Origin: Methanoplanus limicola DSM 2279
GTDB taxonomy: Archaea; Halobacteriota; Methanomicrobia; Methanomicrobiales; Methanomicrobiaceae
DNA: 64,000 nucleotides
Assembly (NCBI RefSeq): GCF_000243255.1
Contig: NZ_CM001436.1
Coordinates: 692-64,691 of the forward strand
Direction of reading: 5' to 3'
Within the stretch, counting starts at the first letter, position 1. Every line of letters begins with the position of its first letter. Both the position numbers and the translations under genes were made by a program. Positions 27,956 through 36,757 of the stretch are shown here, piece by piece. The notes beneath the pieces were generated by a model, which ran no database searches, had not been told where the DNA came from, and saw nothing but the letters and a program-made list of their open reading frames with translations.

Positions 27956-29431
27956 TCACTTAAATAAATTCAGCTTCTTTTCCACAGCTGCAATTACAGC
28001 TTCAAAAGTCTGAATCCTTGCACTGTATTTGTCGTTTCCACTGACTATGGTCCATGGGCAGCAGGGTGTATGGGTAAGTGAGATCATATCACATACTGCT
28101 TCTTCATACTGGTCCCATTTCTCACGGTTTCGCCAGTCTTCAGGCGTGATCTTCCATACTTTGTCAGGATCAGCTTCCCTGGCCCTGAAACGGTCAAGCT
28201 GTTCCTCATTACTGATATGAATCCAGAATTTAACAATAACTCCGCCCCATTCATCAATAAAATGCTCAAATTCGGTGATCTCAGTGTATGCCCTCTTCCA
28301 GTCATAATCAGAACATAATCCTTCAACCCTCTCAACAAGCACCCTGCCATACCATGTACGGTCAAAGATAACAATCCTTCCCGGGCGGGGCAGCCTTTTG
28401 TAGAACCTCCAGAGGTAACCCATCTTTTTCTCTTTAACATCCGGCGGCCCGATTGGCTCAATCCTGTAGCCTCTGGGGTTGAGATATCTTGTGAATCTTG
28501 TAATAGCACCGCCCTTTCCGGAAGCATCCCAGCCTTCATATAAAATAACAAGTGGAATTTTATTCCTGTAAAGCTCAACCTGAAGCTCAGACAGTCTCTT
28601 TCCAAGTTCCTTCTTCTTAGTTTTATATTCCTTTCTGTCAAGGACTCTTGGTGCATGCGGTTCAGGAAGGCAGTAGCCGGAGGAGAGGATGGGGCATTCA
28701 TGGCATATAGTCTCCACGCCCTTTAACTTATCTGAAACTGCAGCCTTCAGACGGTTTATTACTGTATCATAAACCCGGTAAACAGCATAATCAAGATTTT
28801 CAGCCGGAATTACTTCCCACGGAGAATTTGGTGTATTTGTTCTGAAGAGTATTTCATCAATGACACTGAAATATTCCGGATATTCTTTCTTAGGATTCCA
28901 GTCAACGTTTTTAAGATAAAAAGAACGGCATGGATCAGAATCAGCCTCTTTAAACCGCTTTTTCTGCTCCTTATGTGAGATATGGAGAAATATTTTTATC
29001 AAAACCCCGCCGTCATCACAGAAATGCCTCTCAAATGCTTTTATATCTTCAACCTTAATTCTAAAAACATCTTTAAGATTTTCTTTGTTCTCAACAATCA
29101 TGCGGCTGTACCATGCACGATCAAAAATGGCAAACTTTCCCTCCTCAGGAGCGGCAAGGGCAAAACGCCAGAGGAAAGGCATCTCGGCTTCAGACTCCTT
29201 CGGACGGCCCACAGGATACAGGCGATAGCTCCTGGGATCAAGATACCTGATAAGTTTATTGCATATGTCAGATATGCCTGAAGCATCCCAGCCTTCGATG
29301 ATAATCATAACCGGAATATTTAGGTCCAGAATTTCCCTCTGGAGATGGCCGATTTCAGCCTGAAACGGACTGATTAACTTCCCATAATCCACATCAGGAT
29401 CGGGATATTTCATTAATACATCATCAAGCAT
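27956..29431 (-). CDS. Two-domain PPK2-family polyphosphate:nucleotide phosphotransferase
   Basis: Uses polyphosphate to phosphorylate nucleotides, or runs in reverse. The 491 residues contain two PPK2 domains. The C-terminal one is intact, with Walker A GWDASGKGGAITR and the lid IVIFDRTWYGRVLVERVEG. The N-terminal one reads GWDASGISDICNK, so the P-loop Lys is lost, though IFDRAWYSRMIV is kept. This matches polyphosphate:AMP phosphotransferases, in which only the C-terminal domain is active. GGAGG precedes the ATG. It is the first gene of the second island operon. Confidence 0.93.
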   Translation of the reverse strand: MLDDVLMKYPDPDVDYGKLISPFQAEIGHLQREILDLNIPVMIIIEGWDASGISDICNKLIRYLDPRSYRLYPVGRPKESEAEMPFLWRFALAAPEEGKFAIFDRAWYSRMIVENKENLKDVFRIKVEDIKAFERHFCDDGGVLIKIFLHISHKEQKKRFKEADSDPCRSFYLKNVDWNPKKEYPEYFSVIDEILFRTNTPNSPWEVIPAENLDYAVYRVYDTVINRLKAAVSDKLKGVETICHECPILSSGYCLPEPHAPRVLDRKEYKTKKKELGKRLSELQVELYRNKIPLVILYEGWDASGKGGAITRFTRYLNPRGYRIEPIGPPDVKEKKMGYLWRFYKRLPRPGRIVIFDRTWYGRVLVERVEGLCSDYDWKRAYTEITEFEHFIDEWGGVIVKFWIHISNEEQLDRFRAREADPDKVWKITPEDWRNREKWDQYEEAVCDMISLTHTPCCPWTIVSGNDKYSARIQTFEAVIAAVEKKLNLFK

Positions 29432-29758
29432 GACTCCTCCGTTTTTCAGGATATTTCATCAACTGATAATCTGATATAATTCAGACATCCTTTCAGAACT
29501 TCCCATTGATATATTACCAAATATGACTCAGACATCTTTTCAGGGCAAACCATATGTGCATCATCAGGCATACTTTCGGAATAGTCTGATCTGTTCCGGA
29601 ATAACTCATTTAACAATGTATTTTTGAATATATAACATTTTCATGGCGAAAGCAAAAAAATCTTAAATTTTTCACCCGGAAGATTCAATGCTCAGCCAGC
29701 TGTTTATCTTTATATAATCATACACAGACAACTCTCATCTTACAGACAGACGAAAATA
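29432..29758 (-). promoter_or_regulatory. Promoter of the polyphosphate operon with three 16-bp repeats
   Basis: This 327-bp gap has no gene. On the minus strand CTGAAAGGATGTCTGA (29481-29496) directly abuts a TATA-like ATTATATCAG (29471-29480). Two related copies lie further upstream: CTGAAAAGATGTCTGA (29528-29543) and CCGAAAGTATGCCTGA (29564-29579). Consensus by eye is CYGAAARKATGYCTGA, with copy starts 47 and 36 bp apart. The arrangement looks like an activator or repressor site array that controls the PPK2-CHAD-HD-Ppx operon. Confidence 0.55.
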
Positions 29759-31873
29759 TCAGGGGTGACCTTCATTCCATTCTCCCCTGTGCTCAGTCAT
29801 CCAGATCTGGGCATTGCATGGCTCATCATCTTTTCCAGGCAAAATACGTCCATATTTGCCATCCGGCAGAAGCCTTCTTGCATTGACGTTATCTGCCAGA
29901 TGAACCTTAAGGATTTTTTTAAGGGACTCCCTTATAGAGGGGTTCTTTACAATACCTAAAACCTCAACACGCCTGCTGAGATTTCTCGGCATCATATCCG
30001 CACTTCCGGTAAGGACAATCTCGTCACCGCCGTTTCTGAAGTAGAGAATTCTGGAATGCTCCAGAAATCTGCCGACAATTGACGTACAGGTAATATTCTC
30101 ACTTACACCCTTTATTCCGGGCCGGAGTGCACATATACCCCTTACATTGAGATCTATTTTCACCCCGGCGGATGATGCGCGGTACAGGGCGGTGATCACG
30201 TCCGGATCTGTGAGCTGATTGAGCTTAAATACAATATAACCATTACCGCCAGCTTTATGCACTTCTGCCTCATTGTTGATCAGATCGACTATATTCTTCC
30301 TCATATGTCCGCTTTTACCATATGAGACCAGCAGTGAATCATATTCCCTTTTATTGGAATGACCGGTGAGGGCATTGAAGAGATCAGTTACACTTGAAGC
30401 AATCTCATGATCACAGGTCAGGATGCCGATGTCTGTATATAACCGTGCAGTACCGGGATTGTAATTGCCTGTTCCGAAATGGACATATGTCCTGATGCCT
30501 TCCTTTTCCCTTCTGACAACCATGCAGAGTTTTGCATGCACCTTGGTTCCTACTATGCCATAGACGACATGTACCCCGGCCTCCTCAAGCTGCCTTGCCC
30601 ATACGATATTGTTCTCCTCGTCAAAGCGTGCCTTCAGTTCAACAATGACTGAGACCTGCTTTCCGTTTTCTCTGGCTTTTTTTAGCGCCTCTACAACAGG
30701 AGACTTTGAACCAACCCGGTACAATGTCTGTTTTATTGCAATTACACCCGGATCTTCTGCTGCCTGTTTAATGAAGTTCACAATAGGTGTGAAACTGTCA
30801 TAAGGATGGTAAAAGAGAATATCCCCTTCACGTACCTTTGAGAATATATCCAGACTTTCATCTTCAAGTCCGCAGGGATATGCCGGAATGAAAGGTTTAT
30901 CCTTTAAGTCAGGCCTGTCAATGCTTAAAAGTTCCATCAGGTCGGATTTCCTGAGCGGATCGTCTATCGTATAAACTCCCCCGGAGCTCAGGTCAAGCTT
31001 TTTGGCAAGAATTGCCCTCACCCATTTCGGCATAGACCTGTTTACATCGAGACGTATAGGATGACCGACCCTTCTCTGTTCGACGCTCTCCTCTATCGCA
31101 GTTAAGAGATCAGAGGCCTCGTCCACCTCTATTTCAATATCAGCATCCCGAGTGACAACAAAAGGATAGCTGTTGACAACGTTCATCTCCGGAAATAAAA
31201 GGTCGATATTTGACGAGACGAGATCCTCAATGAATACAAAATGAAATTCCTTACCTGATTTTTTATCAGAATCATGAATCTTTTCATCCATCGGCACTTC
31301 GATAAATCTCGGAAAGATGTCCCTTGGGATTTTAAGCCTGGAAAATACCATACCCTTCTGTGAATCATCAATAATTACAGCAAGATTGAGACTCAGATTT
31401 GATATAAAAGGAAAAGGCCTGCCGACATCAAAGGACATAGGCGTCAGTGCAGGAAAGATCTCTCTTTCAAAGTAATCTCTAAGTAATTTCTTCTGCTTCT
31501 TTCCTAAATCTCTGCACCTGTGGATGTGGATGCCCTCTTTATTAAGTGCAGGTAGCAGGTCGTCCCTGAAACAGCTGTCTGCCATGTGAATCTGCTCTTT
31601 TAACTCCTTCCGTATGGCAATCAGCTGTTCCGTAGGTGTCATTCCGTCAGGAGGGATTTCAAGAACGCCGCACTTAATCTGCCTCCTAAGTCCGGAGACT
31701 CTGATCATCATAAATTCATCAAGATTGCTTGAAAAAATTGAGAGGAATTTAACCCGTTCAAGAAGAGGATGTCTATTATCAAAGGCTTCCTCAAGGACCT
31801 TTCTGTTAAATTCTACCCATGAGACTTCCCTGTTGGTAAAATATTCCGGATTTTCGGGATTTGTCGCCTTCAT
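29759..31873 (-). CDS. ppk1: Polyphosphate kinase 1
   Basis: Polymerises the gamma-phosphate of ATP into polyphosphate. The 704 residues follow the PPK1 layout: an N-terminal helical domain (YFTNREVSWVEFNRKVLEEA, SNLDEFMMIRVSGL), a head domain, and two phospholipase-D-like domains with ELKARFDEENNIVWARQLEEAG and the phospho-acceptor His in GTKVHAKLCMVVRR. The start at 31873 is favoured by AGGTG upstream and by homologue length. An in-frame ATG at 31924, 6 bp after the phoU stop, would add 17 residues. It is downstream of pstCA-pstB-phoU. Confidence 0.95.
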   Translation of the reverse strand: MKATNPENPEYFTNREVSWVEFNRKVLEEAFDNRHPLLERVKFLSIFSSNLDEFMMIRVSGLRRQIKCGVLEIPPDGMTPTEQLIAIRKELKEQIHMADSCFRDDLLPALNKEGIHIHRCRDLGKKQKKLLRDYFEREIFPALTPMSFDVGRPFPFISNLSLNLAVIIDDSQKGMVFSRLKIPRDIFPRFIEVPMDEKIHDSDKKSGKEFHFVFIEDLVSSNIDLLFPEMNVVNSYPFVVTRDADIEIEVDEASDLLTAIEESVEQRRVGHPIRLDVNRSMPKWVRAILAKKLDLSSGGVYTIDDPLRKSDLMELLSIDRPDLKDKPFIPAYPCGLEDESLDIFSKVREGDILFYHPYDSFTPIVNFIKQAAEDPGVIAIKQTLYRVGSKSPVVEALKKARENGKQVSVIVELKARFDEENNIVWARQLEEAGVHVVYGIVGTKVHAKLCMVVRREKEGIRTYVHFGTGNYNPGTARLYTDIGILTCDHEIASSVTDLFNALTGHSNKREYDSLLVSYGKSGHMRKNIVDLINNEAEVHKAGGNGYIVFKLNQLTDPDVITALYRASSAGVKIDLNVRGICALRPGIKGVSENITCTSIVGRFLEHSRILYFRNGGDEIVLTGSADMMPRNLSRRVEVLGIVKNPSIRESLKKILKVHLADNVNARRLLPDGKYGRILPGKDDEPCNAQIWMTEHRGEWNEGHP

Positions 31874-31930
31874 AAAAAAACACCTGAACTTATAATGAAA
31901 ATCTGAACCTTCAGCAATTTTCATTTCAGC

Positions 31931-32581
31931 TTAGTTTATTTCAAGTTTTTCGCCTTCAATCATATAATAAACCTTCTCACCCATCAGGCATGCATGGTCA
32001 CCCATTCTCTCAAGATATCTTGAGACCATGACATATTCGATACAACGTGATATATTACGGTTATCCTCCATCATATATGTGAGGCTCTCCCTGAAGATCG
32101 AACCCTGCATATTGTCAACATCATCGTCCCGGCGGAGGAGGTTGGTTAGTTTTGCGGAATCTCCCGAACTGTACGCATCAAGAACATCCCTGTGCATAGA
32201 AATTACACATTCAGCCATATGGCTGAGACTCTTAATTATACCGAGATGTGGCGACTCAGGGAGAATCATGACAAGACGGGCAATTTCACGCCCGTTTCTT
32301 CCCAGACGGTACAGGGTGGTATTCATCTGTATAATACAGAATATTGCCCTGATGTCATCGGCAACCGGCTGATAAAGAGTCAGAATTCTCATGGTCCTCT
32401 CTTCTATATCATCACTGAATTCAGAGAGCCTGACCTTTTTGGCATCAACTTTTTCTGCAAGATCTCTGTCAAGTTTCTTCAGTGCGTCAAGGGATTCTGA
32501 GAACATCCCTAAAGAGAATTCACCCATTTCAATAATATCATTTCTTAGTTTTCCAAGCTCAGAGTGTAGTTTATCAGACAT
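31931..32581 (-). CDS. phoU: PhoU-family phosphate signalling protein
   Basis: A 216-residue helical protein of two PhoU repeats, each a three-helix bundle: MGEFSLGMFSESLDALKKLD and EISRLV-type contacts in the first, and ISRCIEYVMVSRYLERMGDHACLMGEKVYYM in the second. The E-R-M-G-D-H motif is the metal-binding signature. It restrains the Pst transporter and signals phosphate status. It is 11 bp downstream of pstB and upstream of ppk1, which links uptake control with storage. Confidence 0.95.
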   Translation of the reverse strand: MSDKLHSELGKLRNDIIEMGEFSLGMFSESLDALKKLDRDLAEKVDAKKVRLSEFSDDIEERTMRILTLYQPVADDIRAIFCIIQMNTTLYRLGRNGREIARLVMILPESPHLGIIKSLSHMAECVISMHRDVLDAYSSGDSAKLTNLLRRDDDVDNMQGSIFRESLTYMMEDNRNISRCIEYVMVSRYLERMGDHACLMGEKVYYMIEGEKLEIN

Positions 32582-32592
32582 TTAAAATCCTC

Positions 32593-33357
32593 CTATCCAA
32601 ATCTTCCGGTAATATAGTTGTTAGTCAGTTCTTCATCCGGGCTTGTAAAGATCTTCTCGGTATCTCCGTATTCTATGAGCTTTCCAAGGTACATAAATCC
32701 GGTAAAATCACTAACTCTTGATGCCTGTGACATGCTGTGTGTGACAATAATTACAGTGTAATTCTTTTTAAGGTCATCAATCAGTGACTCAATCTTTGAT
32801 GTCGCAATCGGATCCAGTGCCGAACATGGTTCATCCATCAGAATTACTTCCGGTTCCACGGCAAGGGTTCTGGCAATGCAGAGCCTCTGCTGCTGCCCTC
32901 CGGAAAGTCCCATTGCAGGGTCGTCAAGCCTGTCATGGACCTCATCCCAGAGTGCAGCGTTTTTCAGGCTTGCCTCTACGATTTCATCAAGCTTTTTTCT
33001 GTCCTTAAGCCCGTGAACTGTCGGCCCGTACGCAACATTGTCATATATTGTCTTTGGAAACGGGTTTGGCTGCTGAAAGACCATGCCAATCTTCTTTCTC
33101 ATCGCGACCACATCATTTCCAGGCCGGAAGATGTCCCCATCATGATATAGGATTTTGCCGGTAATCCGGCAGTTGTCCACAAGGTCATTCATTCTGTTGA
33201 AGCAGCGGAGCAGGGTTGATTTGCCGCATCCTGAAGGGCCGATAAGTGCAGTCACTTTATTTTTTGCTATGGGGATATTTACATCTGAAAGTGCCTGTTT
33301 TTCCCCGTAATAGAGGTCAAGGTTCTTTGTCTCAAGAATTTTATCGTTATTTTCCAT
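32593..33357 (-). CDS. pstB: Phosphate ABC transporter ATP-binding protein
   Basis: The 254-residue ATPase that powers high-affinity phosphate import. Walker A is GPSGCGKST, followed by the Q-loop region VFQQPNPFP, the ABC signature [13 protein letters not shown] and Walker [26 protein letters not shown] gives the H-loop. The PstB-typical [12 protein letters not shown] is also present. It works with the fused PstC-PstA permease encoded 3 bp upstream, and phoU follows. Confidence 0.97.
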   Translation of the reverse strand: MENNDKILETKNLDLYYGEKQALSDVNIPIAKNKVTALIGPSGCGKSTLLRCFNRMNDLVDNCRITGKILYHDGDIFRPGNDVVAMRKKIGMVFQQPNPFPKTIYDNVAYGPTVHGLKDRKKLDEIVEASLKNAALWDEVHDRLDDPAMGLSGGQQQRLCIARTLAVEPEVILMDEPCSALDPIATSKIESLIDDLKKNYTVIIVTHSMSQASRVSDFTGFMYLGKLIEYGDTEKIFTSPDEELTNNYITGRFG

Positions 33358-33360
33358 TTA

Positions 33361-35346
33361 TTACCACCTGACTGATTTCTGGTAATGATTTCTGATGAAT
33401 ATTGCAAACAGGTAGATCACTGCCACAATTGTGACGAGAACGACCGCTGTGCCGTACTGGTTTTCTGTCGCACCGGGGACATTGGTTGAGAGAATGTAGA
33501 GATGATATGGCAGTGCCATTACTGGGTCAAACTCCGATGACGGGAGGAATCTTGACGAGAAGACCACTGCCGTAAATAAAATCGGGGCAGTCTCTCCGGC
33601 AGCTCTTCCTATTGACAGAATTGTTCCGGTGATGATTCCCGGTATCGCAGGCGGAATTACCACCTTATATATTGTCTGCCATTTCGTTGAACCAAGAGCA
33701 AGACTGCCATGCCTGACTGACTGCGGGACGCTCTTCAGTGCCTCTTCAGTTGTCCTGATAATAGTCGGAAGCACCATTAACGCAAGGGTTATCTGACCGG
33801 CTATCAGGCTGACACCGAAGTTCAGAAAGAGAACAAGGAATGAGAAGCCAAAGAGACCGAATACAATAGACGGTGTTCCGTTTAAGAGATCAATTCCTGT
33901 ACGTATGATCTCCGTTAAACGCCCCTCTTTTGTATATTCAGTCATGTAAATCGCCGCACCAATGCCTATTGGAAGAGCCATCGCAATCGCTCCTGCAACA
34001 AGATAGAGTGTGCCCACTATAGCAGGGAATATTCCGCCTTCACGCCCGAGATTTCTCGGAGATTCGGTGAGGAACTCCCAGGATATGGCAGGAAGTCCTT
34101 TAGAGAATATATCAAAGAGAATGACTGCAAGAGTCAGTATAATAATACCTACTGCGGCATACAGAAGGCTGTAGGCGATAACCTGAGAGTGTTTCGGGGA
34201 TAATCTGTCAGAGATAAAATTAGCGCATGCAACCAGAACTGCAAGTATCACCGCCGGAATTATGCCTGCAACTAAGAAGGTTAACAGTACCAGCAGCCCC
34301 GCAGTTATCAGGTTTTTACTGCCCCTGAACTTCTTTGTGAGGTGATGATCCTTTGGAAGAGAGATTAAAAGGAGTTTCTTTTCTTTCTTACTACCCGTAC
34401 CTGCATGCTTCTCATTAATCTTTTTCAGTATCTTCTGCGCAGAGAGATTAACTACAAGAGTGATCACCAGAAGAATCACCGCTACACCAAAAAGAGCATG
34501 ATAGTGATCACTTCCAACCGCAACTTCGCCCATCTCGATACCGATTGTACCTGTAAGTGTCCTGACAGGGGAGAGCAGGTCCGTAATTGGAGAAGGGATT
34601 ATTGCCGCATTTCCGGTGACCATCATCACCGCCATCGTCTCGCCGATTGCACGCCCCATCCCAAGAATTACAGCCGCTGTAATACCCGATAGAGCTGAAG
34701 GGACGAGTACCCGGCTTATAGTCTGCCAGTTTGTCGCACCAACTGCCAGAGATCCATGCTTAAAGCTCTTTGGAACCGCACTTATGGCATCCTCAGACAC
34801 ACTGACGATAGTCGGAAGTGCCATTATACCAAGCAGTATTGAACCTGCAAGCCAGGACTCACCGGAAGGAACATCAAATGTAACCCTCAGCCAGTCTGTA
34901 AGAACAATAAGCCCAAAAAAACCGAATACTACCGAAGGTATGCCTGCAAGAAGTTCTATGGCGGGTTTTACAACATTCTTAACCTTTGGGTGGGCGATCT
35001 CTGAGATGTATATTGCTCCGGCAACACCAAGCGGTGCTGCAATAACCATTGCACCGATGGTGACAAGGATGGTATCCACCCAGAGCGGCAGTGTGCCATA
35101 TACGGGGACAGCGCCGGCAGGATTCCAGGAAGGGCCGAAGAGGAAGTCAATAAGCCCGAATTTGTAAAACGCAGAAACACCATCTTTCAAAAGGAACAGC
35201 AGGATGAAGAATACTGTAAGCACTCCGAAGATCGCTGCAACAAAAAGGACTCCTTTTACAGTTCTGTCCCAGAATTTCCTCATGCTGTTTCCGGACGGAA
35301 ATCTGCCCTCTCCGGATGAACCGTTAAGATCAAAAGAGAGAGACAT
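33361..35346 (-). CDS. pstCA: Phosphate ABC transporter permease, PstC-PstA fusion
   Basis: One 661-residue chain replaces the two usual permeases. The N-terminal half is PstC-like: GIPSVVFGFFGLIVL, then VGATNWQTISRVLVPSALSG and GMGRAIGETMAVMM. The C-terminal half is PstA-like: GTPSIVFGLFGFSFL, then LGSTKWQTIYKVVIPPAIPG and GRAAGETAPILFTA. A linker with a KKEKK cluster and three or four extra membrane segments (about 345-420) joins them. Both EAA loops that contact PstB are intact. No phosphate-binding PstS is encoded beside it, so that subunit must be elsewhere. Confidence 0.93.
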   Translation of the reverse strand: MSLSFDLNGSSGEGRFPSGNSMRKFWDRTVKGVLFVAAIFGVLTVFFILLFLLKDGVSAFYKFGLIDFLFGPSWNPAGAVPVYGTLPLWVDTILVTIGAMVIAAPLGVAGAIYISEIAHPKVKNVVKPAIELLAGIPSVVFGFFGLIVLTDWLRVTFDVPSGESWLAGSILLGIMALPTIVSVSEDAISAVPKSFKHGSLAVGATNWQTISRVLVPSALSGITAAVILGMGRAIGETMAVMMVTGNAAIIPSPITDLLSPVRTLTGTIGIEMGEVAVGSDHYHALFGVAVILLVITLVVNLSAQKILKKINEKHAGTGSKKEKKLLLISLPKDHHLTKKFRGSKNLITAGLLVLLTFLVAGIIPAVILAVLVACANFISDRLSPKHSQVIAYSLLYAAVGIIILTLAVILFDIFSKGLPAISWEFLTESPRNLGREGGIFPAIVGTLYLVAGAIAMALPIGIGAAIYMTEYTKEGRLTEIIRTGIDLLNGTPSIVFGLFGFSFLVLFLNFGVSLIAGQITLALMVLPTIIRTTEEALKSVPQSVRHGSLALGSTKWQTIYKVVIPPAIPGIITGTILSIGRAAGETAPILFTAVVFSSRFLPSSEFDPVMALPYHLYILSTNVPGATENQYGTAVVLVTIVAVIYLFAIFIRNHYQKSVRW

Positions 35347-35632
35347 TGAATAAACCCTTTAAATCCGGACGGGGAATACCGCCATCAGTTTTTTCTGAGA
35401 TATTACACAGAATTATCCGAACAGAAGAAGATCTGTTAACAATTATGATTGTGAATATATTTTTCCGGAATTTAACACAATCAAAAATCCAATCCATTAT
35501 TTTCATATCAGCACTATAAATACCACAGACAGATTATAAAGGGATGATCGAAATAAAATATATTGGCTACCCACACACATATTCAGATATTGATCAAACA
35601 GATTATATATTCTAAAATAGATAAATACATAT
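35347..35632. promoter_or_regulatory. Divergent control region between pst operon and AbrB-PhoU regulator
   Basis: For the plus-strand gene, TTATATAT (35603-35610) sits about 25 bp before the ATG at 35633, implying a leaderless message. Toward pstCA a TTTATAGT-like box lies near 35517, giving a long leader. ACAGATTATA occurs twice on the plus strand, at 35529-35538 and 35598-35607, 69 bp apart; the second copy overlaps the plus-strand TATA box. It is a plausible site for the encoded regulator to act on both directions. Confidence 0.5.
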
Positions 35633-36628
35633 ATGGACATCAGAAAGGTTCAGATGAGCGGGGGTTCCTCCTACATCGTATCCCTTCCAAAAGACTGGAT
35701 AATAAAGAGCCGGATAAAAAAGAACGATCCTGTCGGTCTGATTGAGCAGGATGACGGAACAATACTCATTACCCCAAATACAAGCGGAGAGCAGATCCGG
35801 AAAACGTGGGAGTTTGAAGTCGCTGCATCAACCGATGAGACCTATTTTTTAAGGTGCATGATCGGAGCCTACATCTCCGGATATACAGTTATGAAAATAT
35901 GGGCACATGGCAGGCTTCCTGCGTTTGCGAGTGTAAAGGTGCGTGAATTTACATCAATGGCTATCGGGCAGGAGGTTGTGGATGAGACTGACACAACAAT
36001 AGAGATTAAAGACCTCCTCAATCCCTCCGAGATGCCGCTTAACAATACACTCTCAAGAATGTCAGTCATTGTAATGAAGATGCACCAGGATGCCATGGAG
36101 GCATTCAAAAATAATGACCGCAGTCTTGCAGACAATGTGGTACTGAGAGACAATGACGTTGACAGGCTCCACTGGCTGATTGCAAGACAGTCCAATCTGC
36201 TGTTAAATGATATAAATCTTGGAAGAAAGATGGAGATTTCAAATGATCTGGCTGTAAGCTACTTCCTTACAAGCAGAATCATTGAAAGAGTTGGGGATCA
36301 TGCAAGCAGGATTGCAAAAAATTCAAAATATCTTGATTCGGGAGAGCTTTCACCCGAACTTATAGAGCAGATATCAAAAACGGGCATTAATGCGAACAAT
36401 GTCTTCAGAAAAAGCGTAGATTCATTCTTTAACGGAGATATTAAAGCAGCTAATGAGCTGATCGATATGACCGGATATAATGCCGAGGTGTGCAGGGAGA
36501 TTAACGATATTGCACTGACCTACGATGCCTCAGTGGCAACTCACCTGGTGAGTATCTCAGACAGTATAAGAAGAGTTGTCGATTATTCGGCTGACATCTG
36601 TGAGAATGTGATAAATCATCATATCTGA
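35633..36628 (+). CDS. AbrB-domain PhoU-family phosphate regulator
   Basis: A 331-residue archaeal regulator. The N-terminal swapped-hairpin AbrB/SpoVT-like DNA-binding domain (about 1-50) reads RKVQMSGGSSYIVSLPKDWI. Two PhoU repeats follow (about 115-205 and 225-330), with LTSRIIERVGDHASRIAKN and VDYSADICENV. It is probably a DNA-binding phosphate sensor that controls the divergent pst-ppk genes. Its predicted TATA box leaves almost no leader. It is separate from the plain PhoU at 31931. Confidence 0.92.
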   Translation: MDIRKVQMSGGSSYIVSLPKDWIIKSRIKKNDPVGLIEQDDGTILITPNTSGEQIRKTWEFEVAASTDETYFLRCMIGAYISGYTVMKIWAHGRLPAFASVKVREFTSMAIGQEVVDETDTTIEIKDLLNPSEMPLNNTLSRMSVIVMKMHQDAMEAFKNNDRSLADNVVLRDNDVDRLHWLIARQSNLLLNDINLGRKMEISNDLAVSYFLTSRIIERVGDHASRIAKNSKYLDSGELSPELIEQISKTGINANNVFRKSVDSFFNGDIKAANELIDMTGYNAEVCREINDIALTYDASVATHLVSISDSIRRVVDYSADICENVINHHI

Positions 36629-36715
36629 ACACTCATTCAGCCCCGGCTATGTTTTGCCTGAAAATATCCCGGTCAATGAGATGAATATATTTATACGGAC
36701 ACCCGGATTCTAAAA

Positions 36716-36757
36716 ACAGAATAAAATCAGGATTTTAATCTGATTTTAAAATTCTGT
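36716..36757. terminator. Bidirectional terminator stem
   Basis: A long imperfect hairpin lies between convergent genes. ACAGAAT plus AAAATCAG (36716-36730) pairs with CTGATTTT, a 3-nt AAA bulge, and ATTCTGT (36740-36757), making 15 base pairs around a 9-nt loop. It covers the end of the metallophosphoesterase gene and can stop transcription from both sides. Confidence 0.6.
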
